Source: Chryseobacterium sp. MYb7 (GTDB lineage: Bacteria; Bacteroidota; Bacteroidia; Flavobacteriales; Weeksellaceae). Taken from it: 64,000 nt of DNA. How positions within the stretch are numbered: position 1 is the stretch's first letter; the number at the start of each line of letters is the position of its first letter. Positions 52,995 through 60,928 of the stretch are shown one piece after another. The stretch lies in contig NZ_PCOU01000026.1 of the NCBI RefSeq assembly GCF_002979455.1, positions 1 through 64,000 on the forward strand, read 5' to 3'. The position numbers and the translations under genes are program-made. Under the pieces are notes generated by a model. The model ran no database searches. It had not been told where the DNA came from and was given only the letters and a program-made list of their open reading frames with translations.

Positions 52995-53486
52995 TTATAA
53001 ATTATCAATCCATAGATAAATATCTTTTCCAGGAGGAATATTCAATTTTTTACGCATCCTGTTCTTTCTGATTTGAATAGCTCCTGCTGTCACTTTATTA
53101 CATCCAGCAATTTCGTTTGTGCTGAAATTAAGTTTTAAATAAGCACAAAACTTGAGTTCAGAATTAATAAGATCAGGCTTTATTTGTAGAAGTTTTTCGC
53201 AAAACTCAGGATACATTTCTTTAAATCTCAAAAAAAAATCTGAAGTATTGTTTTTGCCTAAAATGATAAGCTCTTCTTTAGCATTATAAAGGCTTATATC
53301 CTGATGATTAGTAATTTGCTTAAGATCCGTAATATTATTCTTTTTATTCAATCTCCATATCCTTTCCATAACAATTCCTACAACTACAGTTCCTAACACT
53401 ATCCCATACCAAAGGTTTTTATCCTTTAGATCAGATTTATAAAATAACTTATCAGCAGATAGTATTTCTTTATTTTTCCTTTTCAC
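52995..53486 (-). CDS. Membrane-anchored LuxR-like HTH protein (copy A)
   Basis: 163 residues. MKRKNKEILSADK, one membrane helix (LWYGIVLGTVVVGIVMERIW, about 25-45), a linker, then a C-terminal HTH (LNFSTNEIAGCNKVTAGAIQIRKNRMRKKL). It has the tail of the TPR-HTH protein at 54710 but lacks TPR. Its HTH is the most diverged of the three. It is the 3'-most unit of a tandem array and has the shared box in its promoter. Confidence 0.82.
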   Translation of the reverse strand: MKRKNKEILSADKLFYKSDLKDKNLWYGIVLGTVVVGIVMERIWRLNKKNNITDLKQITNHQDISLYNAKEELIILGKNNTSDFFLRFKEMYPEFCEKLLQIKPDLINSELKFCAYLKLNFSTNEIAGCNKVTAGAIQIRKNRMRKKLNIPPGKDIYLWIDNL

Positions 53487-53561
53487 TATTTTCTTCCTTT
53501 TTATATTTTTGTAAGTAAGATATCAAGTAGTTAAAAAATCATATCTGATATTTTTTTGTAG

Positions 53562-53618
53562 CAAATGTATTTGTTTTCATAAATTCTAAAGAAAAACATA
53601 CTATCACATAGATATCTC
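53562..53618 (-). promoter_or_regulatory. Promoter of HTH copy A with shared upstream box
   Basis: On the minus strand: TACATTTG (53562-53569) and TATCACATAGATATCTC (plus reading, 53602-53618), with the box 32 nt upstream of the -7 element. Confidence 0.6.
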
Positions 53619-53632
53619 TAAAGGCACAAAAC

Positions 53633-53760
53633 TCTAATAATCAAAAAAATTACTCATCTACTAACAAAGTCGTAAATGTATCCATTAAAGTTGATGAAGA
53701 AAAGAAGAAAATTGTGTTTACTGTTTTTAATACTACTAAGAATGGTACTTTGGTAAATAC
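53633..53760 (+). pseudogene. Relic resembling a histidine-kinase ATPase N-box region
   Basis: On the plus strand an open frame reads NYSSTNKVVNVSIKVDE, then EKKKIVFTVFNTTKNGT. The pattern resembles the start of the HATPase domain in LytS-type kinases (N-x-x-K-H-x...V-x-I-x-I...D...I-x-F-x-V-x-N). There is no start codon, and the frame ends at 53842. Confidence 0.4.
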
Positions 53761-53847
53761 TATTTGTTTTAAAACCTTGAAAACCAAAAACAGTTTATGC
53801 AAAAGAATGCGTAATTACAGAATAAAAAATAAAAGTCAATAATTGAT

Positions 53848-54339
53848 TCACAGCCCATCCATCCACAGGTAAATATCCTCACCAGAAGGAATGTTTAATT
53901 TTTTTCGGAGCCTGTTTTTTCTGATCTGAACAGCTCTGGGAGTAACTCCTATAAACGTAGCGATTTCTTTTGTAGTGAAATTAAGTTTTAAATAAGCACA
54001 AAATGCAATTTCAGTATTCACCAGATTAGGTTGAATTTGTATAAGCTTTTCATTGAGTTTAGGATATGCTTCTTTGAATTTCATCGTAAATTCAGGTGCA
54101 TCTTTTTTGCCTAAAATGATAAGCTCTTCTTTAGCATTATAAAGGCTTATATCCTGATGATTAGTAATTTGCTTAAGATCCGTAATATTATTCTTTTTAT
54201 TCAATCTCCATATCCTTTCCATAGCAATTCCTACAACTACAGCTCCTAACAATATACCGTACCAAACTTTTTTATCCTTTAGATCGGATTTATAAGATAC
54301 CTTGCCAGCAGATAGTGTTTCTTTATTTTTCCTTTTCAC
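53848..54339 (-). CDS. Membrane-anchored LuxR-like HTH protein (copy B)
   Basis: 163 residues with the same layout as copy A. The first two thirds match copy A almost exactly (NNITDLKQITNHQDISLYNAKEELIIL), but the last third (FTMKFKEAYPKLNEKL, FTTKEIATFIGVTPRAVQIRKNRLRKKLNIPS) matches the TPR-HTH protein instead. It is a mosaic. It has no TPR part. Confidence 0.82.
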   Translation of the reverse strand: MKRKNKETLSAGKVSYKSDLKDKKVWYGILLGAVVVGIAMERIWRLNKKNNITDLKQITNHQDISLYNAKEELIILGKKDAPEFTMKFKEAYPKLNEKLIQIQPNLVNTEIAFCAYLKLNFTTKEIATFIGVTPRAVQIRKNRLRKKLNIPSGEDIYLWMDGL

Positions 54340-54415
54340 TATTTTCTTCCTTTTTTATGTTTTTGTAAGCGAGATATCAAATAGTTAAAAAATTATATCT
54401 GATATTTCTGTGTAG

Positions 54416-54472
54416 CAAATGTATTTGTTTTCATAAATTCTAAAGAAAAACATACTATCACATAGATATCTC
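54416..54472 (-). promoter_or_regulatory. Promoter of HTH copy B with shared upstream box
   Basis: On the minus strand: TACATTTG (54416-54423) and TATCACATAGATATCTC (plus reading, 54456-54472), with the box 32 nt upstream of the -7 element, as for copy A. Confidence 0.6.
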
Positions 54473-54495
54473 TAAAAACACAACACTCTAATAAT

Positions 54496-54625
54496 CAGAA
54501 AACTATTCATCTACGAACAAAGTCGTAAATGGTATCCATTAAAGTTTTTAAAGAAAAGAGGTAAAATTGTATTTATTTTTAATACTACTAAGAATGGTAC
54601 TTCTGCAGCTACCATTTGTTTTTAA
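54496..54625 (+). pseudogene. Second copy of the kinase-like relic, frameshifted
   Basis: NYSSTNKVVN is followed by a one-base insertion (AATGGTATCC against AATGTATCC) and a stop. KIVF and NTTKNGT reappear in other frames. It is more decayed than the copy at 53633. Confidence 0.4.
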
Positions 54626-54709
54626 AACCTTGAAAAGTCAAAAATAGTTTATACAAAAGAATACTTACTTACAGAATAACAAGTAAAAGACTGAAAGTCA
54701 ATAATAGAT

Positions 54710-56179
54710 TCACAATCCATCCATCCACAGATAGATATCCTCATCAGAAGGAATGTTTAATTTTTTTCGGAGCCTGTTTTTTCTGATCTGAACAGCTCTG
54801 GGAGTAACTCCTATAAACGTAGCGATTTCTTTTGTAGTGAAATTAAGTTTTAAATAAGCACAAAATGCAATTTCAGTATTCACCAGATTAGGCTGAATTT
54901 GTAAAAGCTTTTCATTGAGTTCAGGATATGCTTCTTTGAATTTCATCGTAAATTCAGGCGCATCTTTTTTGGCTAAAATAATAAGTTCTTCTCTGGCTTT
55001 ATCCAATCTTGTATCCTGAAGCTTATTAATTTGGGTTTCTTTCAGATCAATAATACTATTTTTTCCTTTGTTTATTCTTTTTATTCTGATGAGAGCAATT
55101 ACTATAATAACTGCTAAAATTAAAACTCCCAATAGCAACTTGCGATTCAGACTTTTATTTTTTGAAATTGTAATCTCATCAGAAATTCTATCAGCTGAAA
55201 TTTGTACTCCTGCAGCACTAGCTTTAGTCAAACTGTCTTTTGTACTTACATATTTGTTTACATAAAATAATTCATCTTCATTTTTTTTTAATGCCCGGTA
55301 ATTATCTGCTAACAATTTATATATAGATATTCTGTCTTCAATATTACTTTTCTTTTTTGCAAGAGCCAAAACTTTAAAGCTATATTCTAATGATTCTTTA
55401 TAATTTTTTTGGCTATACAAAATCTCAGCTTTTTGTCTAAAACCTGAACATTTAAAATAATCAAAAGGATTTGTTTTGACTATCTTAAGAAGCTGCTCAT
55501 TATAATATGATGCTGAATCCAACCTTTTTCCATTATAAAAATAATAGTTGGCTAAATTAAAATGCAGAATCGTTTTAGACATATAACCAAGTCCACGATA
55601 ATTTTTATATATTGCCTTTACTTTGTTAAGATAATATATGACACTATCTGATTTATAATTTTCGTAACATGCTGAAAGTTGTATATTGGCATTAGACAAT
55701 ATTTCTAATTTTTCATTCTGCGTGCGTCCTAAATCAGCAATAGTAAGCTCTTTTTTAAACTCTGCTATTGCCTGTTTTCTAAAACCTAAAGCGAGATAAT
55801 TTCTTCCGGTAAGATTTGTCAATTGGAACCTAAATTCTAAATTTTCTGCAATATAATCACTATAATCCTTTACTAATCTATTAATATAGACAAAGCTTTC
55901 CGAATAATTCCCGGCATTACACAACCCAAATGCTATCAAAAGATTACTTTTTGCAATTCTTTCTTTATCTTCTATATTCACAGAATACAGTAAAGCTTTT
56001 TTAGCCAAAAATATTGTTTGGGCAGGATTTTGAGTATCCAATGCTATTTTAGCTAAGTTTAACAAGGAATCAACCTCCTTGGCATTTCCCGAGGCAGCTT
56101 TGATGTTCGAAGTTAAGAAAACAACAAAAACCGGAATAAATACTATTTTCAATATTATATTCCATGCTTTTTTTCCCAT
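54710..56179 (-). CDS. TPR-containing membrane-anchored LuxR-like HTH regulator
   Basis: About 489 residues from MGKKAWNIILKIVFIPVFVVFL. A signal-anchor helix and a long helical repeat region (about 45-360; many ~40-residue TPR-like helices such as AIAEFKKELTIADLGRTQNEKLEILSNANIQLS) precede a membrane helix (LLLGVLILAVIIVIALI, about 385), a coiled linker and a C-terminal HTH (TTKEIATFIGVTPRAVQIRKNRLRKKL). It is the complete parent of the two short copies. The layout puts the TPR outside the membrane and the HTH inside, a one-component sensor. Confidence 0.82.
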   Translation of the reverse strand: MGKKAWNIILKIVFIPVFVVFLTSNIKAASGNAKEVDSLLNLAKIALDTQNPAQTIFLAKKALLYSVNIEDKERIAKSNLLIAFGLCNAGNYSESFVYINRLVKDYSDYIAENLEFRFQLTNLTGRNYLALGFRKQAIAEFKKELTIADLGRTQNEKLEILSNANIQLSACYENYKSDSVIYYLNKVKAIYKNYRGLGYMSKTILHFNLANYYFYNGKRLDSASYYNEQLLKIVKTNPFDYFKCSGFRQKAEILYSQKNYKESLEYSFKVLALAKKKSNIEDRISIYKLLADNYRALKKNEDELFYVNKYVSTKDSLTKASAAGVQISADRISDEITISKNKSLNRKLLLGVLILAVIIVIALIRIKRINKGKNSIIDLKETQINKLQDTRLDKAREELIILAKKDAPEFTMKFKEAYPELNEKLLQIQPNLVNTEIAFCAYLKLNFTTKEIATFIGVTPRAVQIRKNRLRKKLNIPSDEDIYLWMDGL

Positions 56180-56195
56180 CCAAGTATATTTATTG

Positions 56196-56203
56196 CAAAA
56201 ATA
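56196..56203 (-). promoter_or_regulatory. -7 box of the TPR-HTH gene
   Basis: TATTTTTG on the minus strand matches TAnnTTTG, 16 nt before the ATG. The shared box is not clearly present; only TATCTAAA near 56240 is suggestive. Confidence 0.5.
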
Positions 56204-56283
56204 ATTAATTTTTTTATATTTTTTATGTTTTTTCGAATTATATCTAAACACTAAAAAAATCACTATTTCTGCAATAAAATCAT

Positions 56284-57855
56284 TTACTTATAATCTTTTG
56301 AACTTCTTCTTGGTTCTTTTACTTCCGGCCATTTCACTATCTCTCCTTTTTCATCCTGAGGCATTACCCTCTTTTCTCTGTTGCTGAACTCAGGATCTTC
56401 GGAAGCCATATAAGCTAATGCTGCCGTTAATATCACATTATTCTTCACCTCATCAAAAACAATTTTGTCATACGTATCTTTCGTTGTATGCCAGGTGTAT
56501 CCGAAATACCCCCAATTCAGAGACCCTAAAGAAATTCCGGGTACTCCTGCTGCCACAAATGAAGCATGATCAGAACCTCCTCCTCCAGGCATTCCCGGGA
56601 AATCTGTTTTAATATGGCTTTTCACTGCTTTTGGAACTCCGTCCAGCCATCTTCCGACATAATCATAAGCTTTTACAAATCCCTGGCCGCTGATGTTTAC
56701 CACACGTCCGGTTCCGTTATCCTGGTTAAAAGCAGCCTGTACTCCTTTAATAATCTTAGGATTATCCGCTACAAAACCTCTCGAACCGTTTAATCCCTGC
56801 TCTTCACTTCCCCAAAGCCCTATCACGATCGTTCTCTTGTTATTAGGGTAATATTTCTTCAGAATCCTCATGGTTTCCAACATAGTGATTGTTCCGGTTC
56901 CATTATCTGTAGCCCCTTGAGCTCCATCCCACGAATCAAGGTGAGCCGAAAGAATCACATATTCATCAGGTTTTTCTTTTCCTTTGATCATTCCGATCGT
57001 ATTAAAACTTTTGGCTTCAGGAAGTATTTTAGACTGAGCATCAATTTTGATTTTAGGCTGAGTTCCTTTTTCTGCCATTCTGTAAAGCATTCCGTAATCT
57101 TCCACATCGATATCAATCATTGGAATTTTGGTTGTTTTCGCACCAAAAATTCTGTTGGCACCCATGATTCCAGTCCAGTTTGAAATAGCAATCCCTGCCG
57201 CCCCTGCTTTCTCCAAAGCATCTGGAAGGCTGTTATTGTCATATCCAATATTCTTGATATAAGCAGTAAAATCTTTGGCAGCCTGTTCTTTTTCTGCTTT
57301 AAGTTTTTCATAGAGTTCCGGAGTGGCAAATTCTTTGATCTGCTCATCAGAACGCCCAATTTTCTGATATTGAGCCATGAGTACTATTTTTCCTTTTGCA
57401 GAAGGAAGCCATTGATCAAATTCTGCTTTAGAAGCTACTTTCGGAAGAATAATCACTTCTGCTTCAATTGCTTTCTTTGTAGCAGGGCTCCATGCAAGCT
57501 GCGTTGCAGAAAGAGATTTCACACGCGGATACGTCATATCTACATGAGTAGTACCTCTCTGCCAGCCCTTCCATGTTCCAAACTGTTGAAGATTGGCATC
57601 TACTCCCCAGGAACGAAGTTTATTGGCACTCCATTCGTTGGCAGCCAGCATTTCAGGAGTTCCTACAAGACGGGGACCAATCCCGTCAAGCAGCTCAGAT
57701 GCAAGGGTTTCCAGCTGGGAATCATTATTTACTTCATCTACAAAACTTTTTACGATAGGGTTAAGCCTTTCTTTGGGGTCAACCTTTACCTGAGCCCATG
57801 AAAACTGGGCAGCCAGCACTACTGCAGGCACTGCAAAAAATCTATTTATCTTCAT
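56284..57855 (-). CDS. Secreted M28 family peptidase
   Basis: 523 residues with a signal peptide (AVVLAAQFSWAQ). The M28 zinc site is visible in LSAHLDSWDGAQGATDNGTG, LWGSEEQGLNGSRGF, FNQDNGTG and GGGGSDHASFVAAGVPG. An inserted PA-type domain (GKIVLMAQYQK, about 160-270) precedes it. It is likely a periplasmic or secreted aminopeptidase or carboxypeptidase Q-like enzyme. Confidence 0.93.
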   Translation of the reverse strand: MKINRFFAVPAVVLAAQFSWAQVKVDPKERLNPIVKSFVDEVNNDSQLETLASELLDGIGPRLVGTPEMLAANEWSANKLRSWGVDANLQQFGTWKGWQRGTTHVDMTYPRVKSLSATQLAWSPATKKAIEAEVIILPKVASKAEFDQWLPSAKGKIVLMAQYQKIGRSDEQIKEFATPELYEKLKAEKEQAAKDFTAYIKNIGYDNNSLPDALEKAGAAGIAISNWTGIMGANRIFGAKTTKIPMIDIDVEDYGMLYRMAEKGTQPKIKIDAQSKILPEAKSFNTIGMIKGKEKPDEYVILSAHLDSWDGAQGATDNGTGTITMLETMRILKKYYPNNKRTIVIGLWGSEEQGLNGSRGFVADNPKIIKGVQAAFNQDNGTGRVVNISGQGFVKAYDYVGRWLDGVPKAVKSHIKTDFPGMPGGGGSDHASFVAAGVPGISLGSLNWGYFGYTWHTTKDTYDKIVFDEVKNNVILTAALAYMASEDPEFSNREKRVMPQDEKGEIVKWPEVKEPRRSSKDYK

Positions 57856-57902
57856 ACTATTTATTGATTGCTTTAAAGATAAAGGAAATTAGGGAAAAGA
57901 AA

Positions 57903-57939
57903 GCAAAAAAGGCTTTAAATAGTATAATTTAAAGCCTTT
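57903..57939 (-). terminator. Terminator of the 58004 gene
   Basis: AAAGGCTTTAAAT / ATTTAAAGCCTTT (13 bp) pair around AGTATA, with T residues on the minus strand. Confidence 0.9.
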
Positions 57940-58003
57940 CTACTCAAAAAAAAATATTTTTTACTCAATAAATTTATTCATGATTGTTATATATCAAGAA
58001 TAT

Positions 58004-59158
58004 TTATTTCGATCCAAAATCCGGTAATCTTCTGTTGATAAAAGCCTGCTCTTCCTCGGAAAGTAAAATGGTATTATTTTTATCTTCTTTCACTTGAATA
58101 TTATCCCAAATATTTTTACTAAAGTCCATTTTAGGATTAAGTCCTTTTTCATCAGATTTTTTAAAAGTATTATAGATAAGCTCCCTGCTGCTCCTTCTTT
58201 CATGTCTAATACCTTTATAATAGGCAATATATCTGTTTCCTTCAAGTCTGCTCATTGCAGGAACATATACTCCATCATTTTTATAAAAATCAAAAACAAG
58301 TATTGCATTTCCTAGTTGATAGTCATACTCTTCACCTTCTGCATTTTTTCTTTTCATCATGGGATATTGATCCTGTAAATAATGAATCTCAAAATAGGTG
58401 ATCACTTTATCCACTTTATTAAACTTAAATTCCCCCTCCATTTCAATTCCCAGTCCTGATTTAATGGTAAATGTAACCAGCTGTTCATTTCCTTCTTCGA
58501 ATATCATCCACCCGGTATATTTTGATCCTTCCTCTTTTAAATGTGAAACCACTCTCTTCAATTCAAAATTGAAAAAATAATTCCCCATATATTCATCAGA
58601 GAAATCTTTTATTCCTGCTGTAAAAATACTATCTGACTTTATATTTTTAAAGGTTTTCACATTATTCAGCTGCATTTGAAGATTCTTATCATAGGACCTA
58701 TTATGATTATAATAATTAGTCCTGCTCCATAATTTGGTCTCTGCAATGACTAAAAAATAAAGCTTGTTATTGTCACTCTTTTTTTCTTTGTAGACAACAT
58801 CATAGAGTGATGGATCACTATAATATCTTTTTTTATAATTATTATTTACATCTTCAAAGAGCTTTCTGATATCTACTTTTGCAAGTTTTACCTCATCAAT
58901 ACTTTTATAGACTCGCTTCAGTTTTACAACAGAACGAAATTCCTGAACTTTTGCTTTTTGAAAACCGGAAGCAGAAATCTCAAAGTTTACAGCATTTTGT
59001 TCAACTGGTGCGAAGCCATCTTCATTGGTATAAACAATCTGATTCTGCAAAAGAACTCTTGCATTAGAAACAGGTTTTCCGTTTTCCGCATCTATAACTT
59101 TTAGTTTCTGCGCTGAAAAAAAGTTAAAAATCAGCAACAGTAGAAAAGAATACTTCAT
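58004..59158 (-). CDS. Secreted protein with carboxypeptidase-regulatory-like N-domain
   Basis: 384 residues; the signal peptide ends FFSAQ. Residues 20-75 (VIDAENGKPVSNARVLLQNQIVYTNEDGFAPV) form a CarboxypepD-regulatory-type beta sandwich. The rest has many aromatic and basic residues and beta alternation (YYNHNRSYDKNLQMQLNNVK) and no recognised domain. It may be an envelope protein. It is monocistronic. Confidence 0.75.
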   Translation of the reverse strand: MKYSFLLLLIFNFFSAQKLKVIDAENGKPVSNARVLLQNQIVYTNEDGFAPVEQNAVNFEISASGFQKAKVQEFRSVVKLKRVYKSIDEVKLAKVDIRKLFEDVNNNYKKRYYSDPSLYDVVYKEKKSDNNKLYFLVIAETKLWSRTNYYNHNRSYDKNLQMQLNNVKTFKNIKSDSIFTAGIKDFSDEYMGNYFFNFELKRVVSHLKEEGSKYTGWMIFEEGNEQLVTFTIKSGLGIEMEGEFKFNKVDKVITYFEIHYLQDQYPMMKRKNAEGEEYDYQLGNAILVFDFYKNDGVYVPAMSRLEGNRYIAYYKGIRHERRSSRELIYNTFKKSDEKGLNPKMDFSKNIWDNIQVKEDKNNTILLSEEEQAFINRRLPDFGSK

Positions 59159-59328
59159 GATATATTAGTCATTGATATTTCTAAAAATACAAATTATAGA
59201 TGCTTTACAAAGAAAAAAATGAATATTTGAATTAAAAAAATCTTCAAAGCAAATTCATTGTATGATCAAAACCTGCTATCATTAGAAAATATAAAAAATC
59301 AGACGATTATGTTTTGAAAAATAAAGCA

Positions 59329-59358
59329 TAAAAAAGCCGGCTTTTGAAGCCGGCTAAA
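59329..59358 (-). terminator. Terminator of the histone-like gene
   Basis: AGCCGGCTT and AAGCCGGCT pair around TTG with a T6 run on the minus strand. Confidence 0.95.
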
Positions 59359-59365
59359 AGTTGAA

Positions 59366-59542
59366 TTATTTCTTAGCTTCTTCTACAGAAACTTTTCTGA
59401 AATCTTTGAACAATTTGCTTAGTTCTAAAGCTGCTTTACGAGCTCTTGTACCAGCTGCTTTGTTTCCTTTTTCAGCTTGTTGGTTTGCTTCTGTTGTGAA
59501 CGCTTCAAATTCTGCGTTGATTTTTTCAATTAGTTCTTTCAT
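59366..59542 (-). CDS. Histone H1-like protein (Hc1 type), 58 aa
   Basis: 58 residues from the ATG at 59542: MKELIEKINAEFEAFTTEAN, then KGNKAAGTRARKAALELSKL and FKDFRKVSVEEAKK. It is short, Ala/Lys rich and helical, like the Hc1-like small basic proteins common in Bacteroidota and thought to bind DNA. It has a strong -7 box and terminator, so it is a single-gene unit. Confidence 0.85.
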   Translation of the reverse strand: MKELIEKINAEFEAFTTEANQQAEKGNKAAGTRARKAALELSKLFKDFRKVSVEEAKK

Positions 59543-59562
59543 TTATTTAAAAATTTAGGCTG

Positions 59563-59570
59563 CAAATATA
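59563..59570 (-). promoter_or_regulatory. -7 box of the histone-like gene
   Basis: TATATTTG on the minus strand matches TAnnTTTG, 20 nt before the ATG. The remaining spacer to 59812 shows nothing else. Confidence 0.55.
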
Positions 59571-59812
59571 GGTTTTATGGTGATTCCAGCCTAATTGTGT
59601 CGAAAAAAAATAGTTGATTTAATTATTTTTTTTGAGTCTTTCTTAAATTCAATTTAATTTTTAAAATAAAATCAAATTATTGTAGAAAACCAGCCATGTA
59701 ATTGAATTTTATATAATATATAAATTCGTATTTAAATAAATCACTCAGAATCAATAAGAATCGAAGTAAATTATGACCGCTGTGCCTTAAAAAGGATTAC
59801 TTATAAAATCAT

Positions 59813-60124
59813 TTAGCCTTTGGAAGTAAGCATCATATTTTTCATAAATGCTTCATCCCGTATTACTACTGGAAGTTCTGTCCTCACTTCCGGAATATTT
59901 CCCTCCTGAATAGCACATACAAAATAACCAGACCGTGGACGGCTGGTGATCAAACCTTTAATCATAAGATATTCAAATCCACTTTGTACTGAACTTATAC
60001 TCAAATTGTATTTTTCTTTGATTTCCCGGACAGAAGGAAGCTTGCCTTTTTCCTGTAAAACTCCACTCCGGATCTGTTTTTCAATTACTTCTGTAAAAAT
60101 TTCATATTTATAAGCTCTCATCAT
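59813..60124 (-). CDS. GntR/MocR-type HTH protein, truncated
   Basis: 103 residues. The GntR winged helix is complete (YEIFTEVIEKQIRSGVLQEKGKLPSVREIKEKY, SISSVQSGFEYLMIKGLITSRPRSGYFV). It resembles the N-terminus of MocR regulators, whose aminotransferase domain is missing here: the frame stops after DEAFMKNMMLTSKG. It may be a truncated relic or a stand-alone regulator. It is divergent from the GNAT gene. Confidence 0.72.
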   Translation of the reverse strand: MMRAYKYEIFTEVIEKQIRSGVLQEKGKLPSVREIKEKYNLSISSVQSGFEYLMIKGLITSRPRSGYFVCAIQEGNIPEVRTELPVVIRDEAFMKNMMLTSKG

Positions 60125-60133
60125 GTCTGTTGG

Positions 60134-60224
60134 CTGTACTGAACAAATTTACAAAACATACATCTGTACCGATGATATTTTAACGAACTGTATCCCTTAC
60201 GAATAGATTAATCTTATAATTTTG
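60134..60224. promoter_or_regulatory. Divergent promoter region with three CTGTA repeats
   Basis: CTGTAC (60134), CTGTAC (60164) and CTGTAT (60188) lie in the same orientation, 30 and 24 bp apart, the sort of direct repeats bound by MocR proteins. The minus-strand -7 box is TAAATTTG (60144-60151) and the plus-strand one TAATTTTG (60217-60224). Confidence 0.5.
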
Positions 60225-60240
60225 AATAAAAAAAGATCCC

Positions 60241-60756
60241 ATGGATATCATTTCAAAATTTACAGTAGGTTCTGAAGAGGGAATTTCTGATCTTATAGCC
60301 ATTATTGATTCTTCCATTTATACGATACACAAAGAGTTTATAAGTGAAGAAGATATTAAAAGATATATTCAAAAAGAAATAGATCCGAGAAAGATGATCA
60401 ATGATCTGAATGATCTTTCCAATCAGCTTATCATGACGTATGTGGATCAGAAACCTGTCGGATACAGCATTATCAAAAGTGGTTCTCTACCTCCCGGAAT
60501 TTCTGCCGAAAAAAGGGCAACGGAAATCAGTTTTGTAATTCTTTCAGAATTTGATTCTCCTGAAACAAGGCAGTCTCTTTGGAAAAAATGTAGATCAGCA
60601 GTGAGTTTTACAGATATAATATGGATCAATATGCTGGATCATGATCCACTATCCCAATTTCTAAAAGAGGTTGGATTTATTCCTGTATTGAGTTCAAAAG
60701 CTGGAGCTTTTCAGCTGCCTTCTCATATTTTGGAACTGGAAATTAATAAAGGGTAG
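60241..60756 (+). CDS. GNAT-like N-acetyltransferase
   Basis: 171 residues. The N-terminal helical part (IIDSSIYTIHKEFISEEDIKRYI) is followed by GNAT-type strands (LIMTYVDQKPVGYSIIKSG, ATEISFVIL). The acetyl-CoA loop is not well preserved, so the fold call is tentative. It is divergent from the MocR-like gene and probably its target. Confidence 0.6.
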   Translation: MDIISKFTVGSEEGISDLIAIIDSSIYTIHKEFISEEDIKRYIQKEIDPRKMINDLNDLSNQLIMTYVDQKPVGYSIIKSGSLPPGISAEKRATEISFVILSEFDSPETRQSLWKKCRSAVSFTDIIWINMLDHDPLSQFLKEVGFIPVLSSKAGAFQLPSHILELEINKG

Positions 60757-60928
60757 TTTAAATTTTTTAACCGCAGATTTCACAGATTTACACAGAGGCT
60801 TGTGAATATTTTCTTCTTTTAGCGTTGATGATATTGAGGGAAGCTATGATTCTCATCTTTATTATCTCAATTAAAATTATTTTAGGTAAGAATAGTTTAC
60901 TTATCTTTGATTTTTATAATTTTTACCT

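Larger units (their letters stand above)
52995..54709. repeat. Tandem duplication of HTH gene plus spacer
   Basis: Units 52995-53847 (853 bp) and 53848-54709 (862 bp) share the HTH gene and the upstream spacer, including the promoter, box and a decayed frame. About 110 bp (53262-53372 and 54113-54223) are identical, while the HTH parts differ much more. Confidence 0.88.

Noticed and set aside
60768..60797. Short run resembling CGCAGATTTCACAGATTTACACAGA repeats after the GNAT gene
   Set aside because: Only about three imperfect units of a motif often seen in bacterial spacers; too weak to call an array.
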